Shown piece by piece: positions 7,527 through 12,879 of a stretch of DNA of 14,323 nucleotides. This DNA comes from an uncultured Neomegalonema sp. (GTDB taxonomy: Bacteria > Pseudomonadota > Alphaproteobacteria > Rhodobacterales > Rhodobacteraceae). The stretch's first letter is position 1. Each line of letters opens with the position of its first letter. The DNA lies in NCBI GenBank assembly GCA_937958345.1, contig CALGNW010000065.1, forward strand, positions 1 through 14,323, in the 5' to 3' direction. The notes below the pieces were generated by a model. It ran no database searches and was not told where the DNA came from. It saw nothing but the letters and a program-made list of their open reading frames with translations. Position numbers and translations under genes: made by a program.

Positions 7527-8465
7527 ATGTCCGCGTACAGCCCCGACCGACCGATCCGCATCGGAACCCGTGCCAGCCCGCTCGCGATGGCGCAAGCCCA
7601 TGAAACGCGCAATCGTCTGATCGCGGCCCATAATTTACCGCCCGAGGCGGTCATTATCATCGACATGACCACCACCGGCGACCGGCGGCTCGAACTCAAA
7701 CTCGGCGAAATCGGCGGCAAGGGTCTTTTCACCAAGGAAATCGAGGCGGCGCTGGTGGATCGCAGCACCGATCTCGCGGTCCACTCGATGAAGGATATGC
7801 CGACCGTTCTGCCCGACGGCATGGAAATCAGCACATTGCTGCCCCGCGAAGACGTCCGCGATGCCTTTATCAGCCCCAAATACACCAGCATCGACGACAT
7901 GCCCGCCGGTGCGCTGATGGGCACGGCCTCGCTGCGCCGTCAGGCTCAACTGCTCCACCGCCGCCCGGATCTCAAGGTCGGGCTGTTTCGCGGCAATGTA
8001 CAAACCCGCCTGCGCAAGCTGGACGAGGGCGAGGCCGATGCGACCTTCCTCGCAATGGCGGGGCTCAGCCGCCTCGGCATGACCGATGTTGTCACCGCAA
8101 GGATGGAAATTGACGACATGCTTCCGGCGGTGGCGCAGGGCGCGGTCGGGATCGAAATCCGCAGCGACGACGACGCCATCCGCGAAATCCTCGCCCCGCT
8201 GAACTGCAAGGAAACCGAGATCCGCACCAACGCCGAACGCGCCTTCCTCAACGCCCTCGACGGTTCGTGCCGCACCCCGATTGCCTCGCTGGCGACCATC
8301 GACGGCGACCGCCTGTTCCTGCGCGGCGAGATTCTGCGCCCCGACGGGTCCGAATGCTTCAAAACCACCCGCGAAGGCCCGCTGTCGGACGCCATAGCGA
8401 TGGGCCGCGACGCCGGTGCCGAACTGCGCGCCAAGGGCGGCCCCGATTTCTTTGTCGGGCACTGA
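7527..8465 (+). CDS. hemC: Porphobilinogen deaminase (hydroxymethylbilane synthase)
   Basis: Joins four porphobilinogens into hydroxymethylbilane, on the way to haem, and in phototrophic or cobalamin-making relatives to those pigments too. The 312 residues show GTRASPLAMAQ (13-23), GDRRLELKLGEIGGKGLF (51-68), catalytic Asp90 in VHSMKDMP, substrate-binding TASLRRQAQL (133-142), LFRGNVQTRL (153-162), and the dipyrromethane-anchoring Cys248 in DGSCRTPIA. ATG 7527 is chosen because family members begin close to the RIGTR segment; an in-frame GTG at 7497 would add ten unlikely residues. The ribosome site (CGAGAG) is modest. The gene overlaps or abuts hemD directly downstream, forming the hemCD operon. 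Confidence 0.97.
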   Translation: MSAYSPDRPIRIGTRASPLAMAQAHETRNRLIAAHNLPPEAVIIIDMTTTGDRRLELKLGEIGGKGLFTKEIEAALVDRSTDLAVHSMKDMPTVLPDGMEISTLLPREDVRDAFISPKYTSIDDMPAGALMGTASLRRQAQLLHRRPDLKVGLFRGNVQTRLRKLDEGEADATFLAMAGLSRLGMTDVVTARMEIDDMLPAVAQGAVGIEIRSDDDAIREILAPLNCKETEIRTNAERAFLNALDGSCRTPIASLATIDGDRLFLRGEILRPDGSECFKTTREGPLSDAIAMGRDAGAELRAKGGPDFFVGH

Positions 8466-9177
8466 CCGGCCCCGGATTCTCGTCACCCGTCCGCTGCCTC
8501 AGGGCGCGCGGACGGCGCAAGTGCTGCGCGCGTCGGGATACGAGCCGGTCCTCGCGCCCATGCTGCGCATCATGCCGCTTACCCCGCCGGAATTTCCCGA
8601 TTTGACAGCGGTGCAGGCGGTTCTGGTCACCAGCAGCAACGGCATCGACGCCCTCGCAAGGCTGACCGGCCAGCGCGGTGTCAGGGTTCTGACAGTCGGC
8701 GACCGCACCGCCCTTGCCGCCCGCACCGCCGGCTTTGCCAATGTCACCTCGGCCTCCGCCGACGGCACGGCGCTGCTGGACCTCGCGGCACGAACGCTGG
8801 ACCCGTCCGCAGGGCCGCTGGTCCATATCCGGGGCAAAGACGCCGCCGTCACCTTCGGCGCATTGCGCGAGGCGGGCTTCGCCCTGTCCGAAATCATCGC
8901 CTACGCGGCGCAAACCGTCCCCGATCTGCCCGCCAAGGCACAGACCCCGCCCCCCGCCGCCGCGCTGATCTATTCCGCCCGAACCGCCGCCGCCTTCCGC
9001 GACGCACTGGCCCGCACAGCCCTCGATCCGGCACAGCTTATCGTCATCGGAATCAGCGCCGCCGCAACCGCACCGCTAAAATCATCGGGCGCACGCATAG
9101 CCGTCGCGGAAACACCCGACGAAACCGCCGTTTTACAGGCCCTCAGCACCGCTCTGCCGCCCCCGGCAAAAAAGTGA
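8452..9177 (+). CDS. hemD: Uroporphyrinogen-III synthase
   Basis: Cyclises hydroxymethylbilane with D-ring inversion to uroporphyrinogen III, the step after HemC. The family is poorly conserved; the marks seen are ILVTRPLPQ (9-17), VLVTSSNGIDAL (57-68), LTVGDRTA (80-87), VHIRGKDA (124-131), the conserved tyrosine in EIIAYAAQ (Tyr151), and ISAAATAPL (201-209), in the order of the two Rossmann-like domains. 241 residues is normal. The start is uncertain: the TTG at 8452 puts the first strand near the N-terminus and overlaps hemC by 14 nt, whereas the in-frame ATG at 8416 has no ribosome site and adds 12 residues made only of out-of-phase hemC sequence. Position directly after hemC is strong support for the call. 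Confidence 0.9.
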   Translation: MSGTDRPRILVTRPLPQGARTAQVLRASGYEPVLAPMLRIMPLTPPEFPDLTAVQAVLVTSSNGIDALARLTGQRGVRVLTVGDRTALAARTAGFANVTSASADGTALLDLAARTLDPSAGPLVHIRGKDAAVTFGALREAGFALSEIIAYAAQTVPDLPAKAQTPPPAAALIYSARTAAAFRDALARTALDPAQLIVIGISAAATAPLKSSGARIAVAETPDETAVLQALSTALPPPAKK

Positions 9178-9210
9178 CGTTCACGAAATCCTCAGGCTTG
9201 CAAACTAAAC

Positions 9211-9253
9211 CGGACGGCAGTAGCGTCCGCGCGAATTGGCAACCACTCGCCAA
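9211..9253 (+). terminator. Two tandem hairpins between hemD and tRNA-Thr
   Basis: CGGACG (9211-9216) and CGTCCG (9224-9229) form a perfect 6-bp stem with a 7-nt loop. TTGGC (9236-9240) and GCCAA (9249-9253) form a second 5-bp stem with an 8-nt loop. They lie 34-76 bp after the hemD stop and just before the tRNA. No T-tract follows either stem, so this may be a weak terminator of hemCD, a tRNA leader structure, or coincidence. Confidence 0.35.
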
Positions 9254-9261
9254 ACCAGTAT

Positions 9262-9337
9262 GCCGCTTTAGCTCAGCTGGTAGAGCACGTCATTCGTAAT
9301 GACGGGGTCAGGTGTTCGAGTCACCTAAGCGGCACCA
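9262..9337 (+). tRNA. tRNA-Thr (anticodon CGT)
   Basis: A full cloverleaf is visible. The acceptor stem GCCGCTT (9262-9268) pairs with AAGCGGC (9327-9333). The D arm is GCTC/GAGC around AGCTGGTA. The anticodon stem CGTCA/TGACG encloses loop TTCGTAA with anticodon CGT at 9295-9297, reading the threonine codon ACG. The T arm is AGGTG-TTCGAGT-CACCT. The discriminator A and an encoded CCA complete the 3' end. A T-rich run (TTTCTTTTTT) follows at once and may end transcription. The 3' end also forms the boundary of the A+T-richer island to its right. Confidence 0.98.
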
Positions 9338-9911
9338 TTTCTTTTTTAAGGTTGTTGAGACCAGCTAACAACTTGAAAGGTATGGTGGTTTTTGGTGTTC
9401 GATAACCCTCATTTCGGCGGTATGCAATCCGCTCTGCAAAGGCCAATCTGAGGACAGTGTTTTGCAGGGCGATGCGCCCGGAAGCCCAAATTTTCCAAGG
9501 GTTTGCCAGAAACATCAAAGCGTGTTCGAGACATTTATCGAAGTTCCCAACAGGCACGGCGCTTGATGCCAGTTTTTCGCGCATGGCGCTCATATTTTGC
9601 TCCAATCGGGCAATGCGTTTCTCATAGGCTTTGACGACGGAAGGCGTGTCGGTTTCAACGATCCGTTCGAGCAAGGTCTTGACTTCCTTTTCGGCTTTGA
9701 GAATGTCGCGTTTCAGGGGCCGGTGCATTTCCGCCATCTGCGCAGCGCGACCATCCCATGCCGCCTTGAACATCTCACGCGCCATTGCAAAAACAGACGG
9801 AGCAGGCTGCAAGGTGCGAACGATCTCTGCAAACCCTGATTCCATCTCTGCGCGCGAAATCGACTTGCGCTAGCTCTCACAGCCTTTCGTGTCGCAAAGG
9901 TAATAGGGATG
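9321..9911 (-). pseudogene. Serine recombinase C-terminal remnant, interrupted by TAG
   Basis: The C-terminal part of a large serine recombinase (resolvase/invertase superfamily; recombinase and zinc-ribbon region). The frame begins near 9911 with HPYYLCDTKGCES, the second half of the zinc ribbon, then meets TAG at 9870-9872 exactly where relatives, as I recall them, have Tyr (CESYRKSI), and resumes RKSISRAEMESGFAEIVRTL. From ATG 9845, 174 residues remain, with a coiled coil (about residues 48-95) and the family tail LRLAFAERIAYRRNEGYRTP. The catalytic N-terminal domain with its nucleophilic Ser is absent; upstream sequence belongs to other frames. The last codons, ending in TGA at 9321-9323, read antisense through the tRNA-Thr 3' end. 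It is dead as a recombinase and marks an old integration beside the tRNA. Confidence 0.75.
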
Positions 9912-9921
9912 GGTGAGGACA

Positions 9922-10218
9922 TCAGTCACATGCTGATGCGTGATCTTGCCCGCAGGGCTTCATTAGCTTGAGTCCATAAGCGGGGTGCGAAATTATGTAA
10001 GTGCTTGCAAGATTTTCGGTCGGATCGACACCGTTTGTCGCATCATTCGCAAAGCGATTGATTAGTGCGGCTTGCTCGAACAAAAATTTGCGACCGTCTC
10101 CCGCAGGCGCCGAAGGCTGGACCAGTTCATATGCACGATAGAGTTCAGTTCCGCTTCCAAGGATAATAGCGACTTCGGCAAAAATTGCGGGTGAAAGTGG
10201 GACGAGTGCTTCTTCTAC
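9922..10218 (-). CDS. Unrecognised 98-codon frame with Shine-Dalgarno but GTA in start position
   Basis: An open frame of about 99 codons, ending in TGA 9922-9924, immediately after the secreted-protein gene at 10229. It has AGGAG overlapping the upstream TAG stop, 7 nt before a GTA codon (10216-10218), where an ATG or GTG would be expected; the first standard start (TTG) comes about half-way. The predicted peptide (VEEALVPLSPAIFAEVA... then YELVQPSAPAGDGRK and FANDATNGVDPTENLAS) has a protein-like composition and no signal peptide. No family recognised. It may be a gene whose GTG start mutated to GTA, one read by re-initiation from the upstream gene, or a fragment: its last dozen codons run into the recombinase-remnant region, so its natural C-terminus is probably lost. 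Confidence 0.4.
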   Translation of the reverse strand, partial: VEEALVPLSPAIFAEVAIILGSGTELYRAYELVQPSAPAGDGRKFLFEQAALINRFANDATNGVDPTENLASTYIISHPAYGLKLMKPCGQDHASACD

Positions 10219-10228
10219 GGTAGTTCTC

Positions 10229-10909
10229 CTATTGAACTGTGCGCCAGCTTTCGATCAGTGTTTCGGCCATACGAATGCCGTCAACCCAAAACTCAGCATC
10301 ATCAAGTATGGTTGGGTCAGATGGTATACGGATCGATAGTTTCATTCCGTTCGATAAATTCTCCACTTCGCCATGGCAAAGAGGATTGATTGACCGCGAC
10401 TCTCCTTTGAGCGGCGAACACAGCAAGATCGCTAGATAGGGATCGCCAAGGTATGCGACCTTAAAATGCTGGGTTAGATCAATTTGCGGTGGAGTTCCGT
10501 TTTGGAAGGTGTAGTAGCGCGGCCCAAACGCCTTATCGACACTTCCGTTCTCAGAACAAATCGAATCAATCCTGAATGCAAAAACTGAGCGAAATTCGTC
10601 TTCGACCGGAATGGCCATATCTGGGTCATTAAGGCGATTGATTTTGAGAGGCGATCCATTGTCTAGAAAAAAAGCAAACCAACGCCCTTTTACATCTAGT
10701 GGATCGTCCAATGCCGCTTCAGCATGAGAGAGCCAAGGATTTACATACGAACGATCAATCTGCAATCGACAATCATCCACGACTGCTTCGATCTTCTCGT
10801 AGCTGATGGTGTTCACTTTTATAGGTATCATTTCATCTGCAAAGCCTGACCGCGAACCCATCAGTAGGATCGTCGCTGCAATGAATGTTGGGAACCAGTT
10901 TTTACTCAT
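10229..10909 (-). CDS. Secreted hypothetical protein, 226 residues
   Basis: No family recognised. From ATG 10909 the product begins with a signal peptide (MSKNWFPTFIAATILLMG then SRSGFADE, likely cut after GFA). The mature part of about 200 residues is mixed alpha/beta by eye with four cysteines (DDCRL, DSICSE, LLCSPL, PLCHG), which could form two disulfides in the periplasm. The frame is open well upstream (to 11326), but that extension runs antisense through the neighbouring membrane-protein gene, lacks a ribosome site and would bury the signal peptide, so 10909 is preferred; its own ribosome site is also weak. Codons are less GC-rich than in the backbone genes. It lies in the island between the tRNA-Thr and the SDR operon, and a second frame follows its stop directly. 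Its function is unknown. Confidence 0.65.
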   Translation of the reverse strand: MSKNWFPTFIAATILLMGSRSGFADEMIPIKVNTISYEKIEAVVDDCRLQIDRSYVNPWLSHAEAALDDPLDVKGRWFAFFLDNGSPLKINRLNDPDMAIPVEDEFRSVFAFRIDSICSENGSVDKAFGPRYYTFQNGTPPQIDLTQHFKVAYLGDPYLAILLCSPLKGESRSINPLCHGEVENLSNGMKLSIRIPSDPTILDDAEFWVDGIRMAETLIESWRTVQ

Positions 10910-11178
10910 CGGTCGGTATGATTTTGCCACCCGCTTACGCAGCATGCGGCTACTTGCGAATGCCATGCAAACTAGACGTGAAGATACAAGTATTTGACGT
11001 CGCCAGGCCCTGCAATCAAAAGGTATGTTGGCTCTATTCATACATTTAAAATATGCCCACATCTCAATTAAGGTGTCAACTCTCCAAGAGTGGGATATTT
11101 GGGTGAGGTGCGCCTCCCATTCCGACAATACTTCAAATAAGGTGTTCGAGCTTGCTCCGCTGGAGCGCACCACTTCCC
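10910..11178. other. Intergenic stretch at the right end of the island
   Basis: No supported gene. A+T-richer, with the upstream region of the secreted-protein gene at its left and a tRNA-3'-end-like sequence at 11140-11172. A GCTCC/GGAGC stem with a 3-nt loop (11154-11166) lies just past the stop of the minus-strand gene at 11179, without a T-tract. Confidence 0.5.
11140..11172 (+). repeat. Possible right attachment site: tRNA-Thr T-arm repeat
   Basis: The 11-mer aggtgttcgag at 11140-11150 is identical to 9310-9320 in the T arm of tRNA-Thr, and gcgcacca (11165-11172) echoes the tRNA end gcggcacca (9329-9337). Between them the sequence has diverged (22 nt against 17). The two copies bracket the A+T-richer segment carrying the recombinase remnant, as att sites of an integrated element would. 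The TTCGA core is common to all tRNAs, so a decayed tRNA end from another source is possible. Confidence 0.4.
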
Positions 11179-11397
11179 CTACAAAATAAACCCGACCACC
11201 ACGCATCCCAGCCCGATTGAGGCGATGCCGACGGCGGCCATGTTGACGGCGACGAGGGTTTGCATTTGTGCGGTTGTGTCTTCGGTCTCGCCTGCGCGTC
11301 GAATCGCCAGCGCGCGCCAGATGCACCAGCCCAGCATGGCGAGGCCCAATAGGGCCAGCAGGCTGCCCGCTACGATCAATCCGGTGGTCAGCGTCAT
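11179..11397 (-). CDS. Small two-span membrane protein
   Basis: A 72-residue product with two hydrophobic segments (about 5-27 and 49-71) joined by a short charged loop (RALAIRRAGETEDTT, 28-42). The positive RxxxxRR just after the first helix suggests a hairpin with the loop in the cytoplasm. The start is ATG 11397, with GAGGG about 12 nt upstream inside the end of the SDR gene; an in-frame TTG at 11415 that overlaps the SDR stop is the alternative. It lies 14 bp downstream of the SDR stop and is probably co-transcribed with it. Family not recognised; function unknown. Confidence 0.7.
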   Translation of the reverse strand: MTLTTGLIVAGSLLALLGLAMLGWCIWRALAIRRAGETEDTTAQMQTLVAVNMAAVGIASIGLGCVVVGFIL

Positions 11398-11411
11398 AAA
11401 ACTTTCAGCCC

Positions 11412-12092
11412 TCAATAGGTCAGCGGTTTCCCAGCATAGCTTTCGAACACGCCCGTTGTCGCCATCGACAACGCCTCGAAACGGGTTAACAGCCCTTCGG
11501 CGCTTTCCTCGACCGAGATATCGGCGTCTTGCCCGCCCATATCGGTGCGGACCCAGCCGGGGTGATAGGCGCCCACGGCGATGCCGCGCGGTTTCAGCTC
11601 GGCGGCCAGATTCACCGCCACATTATTCGCGCCCGCCTTCGAGGCTCGATAGGCATAGGCCTCGCCCTTCGCGGTGGCGCTTGATCCCATTTGCGATGAG
11701 ATAATCGCGATTTTCCCGGCTTTGCTTTTCAGCAGATGGGGTAGGATGGTCCGCGCGGTAAAGAACGGCCCGGCGATATTCGTTACCAGCGCCACGCGCC
11801 ACGCGGCCACACTCTCTCCGTCGCTTTCCAACCTGCCGCGAGAGTTCAGGACACCCGCGTTCAGCACCGCAAGATCAATCGCCTCGTCGGTAGCGGCGGC
11901 AAAGGCGCTCAGGCTCGCCTCGTCGGTCACATCCAGCGCCCGCACGGTCAGATCACCGGACAGAGCGTGCAAATCGGGGGCGTTCTCAGGCGTGCGCGCG
12001 GTGGCAATCACGCGATGTCCCTGCGCCAAGGCCAGCCGCGTCATGGCGAGGCCGATGCCTCGGTTCGCTCCCGTTATCATCACTGTCGTCAC
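11412..12092 (-). CDS. Short-chain dehydrogenase/reductase (C-factor-like)
   Basis: An NAD(P)-dependent oxidoreductase of the classical SDR fold; substrate unknown. In 226 residues one sees the nucleotide site TGANRGIG (7-14), DVTD (54-57), NAG (78-80), the catalytic Ser in IISSQMGS (130-137), Tyr148 and Lys152 in YRASK, and HPGWVRTDMGG (177-187). Asp/Arg choice after the second strand (ATART) leans to NADPH. The HPGWVRTDMGG and overall length resemble the CsgA/C-factor and sniffer-like subgroup. The start is taken as GTG 12092, because GGGAG sits 6 nt upstream; ATG 12107 lies before that site and has no ribosome site of its own. First gene of a two-gene unit with the 72-residue membrane protein. 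Confidence 0.9.
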   Translation of the reverse strand: MTTVMITGANRGIGLAMTRLALAQGHRVIATARTPENAPDLHALSGDLTVRALDVTDEASLSAFAAATDEAIDLAVLNAGVLNSRGRLESDGESVAAWRVALVTNIAGPFFTARTILPHLLKSKAGKIAIISSQMGSSATAKGEAYAYRASKAGANNVAVNLAAELKPRGIAVGAYHPGWVRTDMGGQDADISVEESAEGLLTRFEALSMATTGVFESYAGKPLTY

Positions 12093-12124
12093 AAAGAACT
12101 CCCGCATACATTGAGTGAAGGTTT

Positions 12125-12134
12125 ACAAATTTGT
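12125..12134. promoter_or_regulatory. Palindrome in the SDR / small-ORF divergent promoter region
   Basis: ACAAATTTGT is a perfect 10-bp dyad, flanked by ggttt and ggtt. It lies 33 bp upstream of the SDR start and 40 bp upstream of the 26-residue gene, in an A+T-rich patch that also holds TTTACA (12122-12127), a 5/6 match to a -35 box for the plus-strand gene. An operator for a dimeric regulator is possible but unproven. Confidence 0.3.
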
Positions 12135-12173
12135 GGTTCAGTTGCGTATCACCGCGTTTACAGGAGCAGGAAA

Positions 12174-12254
12174 ATGATCAGGAAAAAATCCATCGCTTTC
12201 GACTTCGCTGTTGGTGCGATCATGATTGGGCTTGGGGTTTTGATGCTAACATAA
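12174..12254 (+). CDS. 26-residue hydrophobic membrane peptide
   Basis: ATG 12174 to TAA 12254, preceded by CAGGAGCAGG, which offers a strong Shine-Dalgarno at 7-8 nt. The peptide starts with a basic cluster (MIRKK) followed by one continuous hydrophobic helix (about 7-26, AFDFAVGAIMIGLGVLMLT), as in small bacterial single-span membrane proteins; the N-terminus should stay in the cytoplasm. No family recognised. It is divergent from the SDR gene and convergent with pqiC, 39 bp away, so it has its own promoter if expressed. Confidence 0.55.
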   Translation: MIRKKSIAFDFAVGAIMIGLGVLMLT

Positions 12255-12293
12255 GCCCTTAACAGCCCTTTGCGAGCGAGGGCGTGCGCGGCC

Positions 12294-12878
12294 CTATGCC
12301 CCCGCGCCGCCGCCCGCGATGCGCTTGGCGACATCTTGCGCCAGTTTGGCGATGGCATTCGAATGGGCCTCGGCCAGCGCCTTATAGCCTGTGCCAGACA
12401 GCGGAATGCGATAGCTGAAACTGTCTTGATCCCCGTCGCCGCCGCCGGTGCGCACCAGACGGTATTGCCCGGTGAATTCCAGCGCCCCGCCGTTCAGCGT
12501 ACCGATCAGGCGATCCACCGCCACATCAATACGAATGGCGGGAGAAACGCTTGCGGGCCAGGGTTCGGCGACAATCGCCGCGCCCGTGCTTTGCTTGAGC
12601 GCCGAGACAAAGGTGCGGGTTGAGGCCCGTGCAGGTTCGTCTGCCCAGCGGTGATCGTCGGATAACAACACCGAGCCATCCTCGGCCAGCGACGCCACTT
12701 GCTGCGCGCGGGCATAAAGGGGCAGGGCGAGTTCCCGCACCGCTATCGTGCCGCCGGAATAGGGCGTGCTGGCGGCAACCTCGGGCGAGGGCAACAGGTA
12801 ATAGGTCGGGTCTGGCGTCGCGGCACACGCACCGAGCGCCGCGAGACAGGCAATCAAACCAAGGCGGGCAACACGCAT
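12294..12878 (-). CDS. pqiC: PqiC-like outer-membrane lipoprotein of an MCE transport system
   Basis: The lipoprotein partner of a PqiB-type MCE protein, which moves phospholipids between the inner and outer membranes. The 194 residues begin with a lipoprotein signal ending in the lipobox LGAC (Cys18 is the lipidated residue). The mature start TPDPTYYLLPSPE and the following IAVRELALPLYARAQQV and DDHRWADEP match the ABC-auxiliary/DUF330 (PqiC) family as I know it. ATG 12878 follows the upstream stop by one base (TAA-G-ATG), with GGGAAA serving as ribosome site inside the end of the MCE gene, so the two are translationally coupled. An upstream in-frame start at 12986 is antisense-free but overlaps the MCE gene out of phase and would bury the lipobox. 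Confidence 0.88.
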   Translation of the reverse strand: MRVARLGLIACLAALGACAATPDPTYYLLPSPEVAASTPYSGGTIAVRELALPLYARAQQVASLAEDGSVLLSDDHRWADEPARASTRTFVSALKQSTGAAIVAEPWPASVSPAIRIDVAVDRLIGTLNGGALEFTGQYRLVRTGGGDGDQDSFSYRIPLSGTGYKALAEAHSNAIAKLAQDVAKRIAGGGAGA

Positions 12879-12879
12879 C

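Noticed and set aside
9597..9873. Two overlapping plus-strand 80-codon frames opposite the recombinase remnant
   Set aside because: Out-of-phase shadows of the recognisable recombinase coiled coil.
10910..11326. 139-residue N-terminal extension of the secreted island protein
   Set aside because: Its upstream part is antisense to the 72-residue membrane-protein gene, it lacks a ribosome site, and it would place the signal peptide in mid-protein. A shorter extension from an ATG at 10966 or 10945 cannot be excluded.
12257..12285. GCCCT/AGGGC stem after the 26-residue gene as a terminator
   Set aside because: Only 5 bp with a 9-nt loop and no T-tract; not distinguishable from chance at this GC content.
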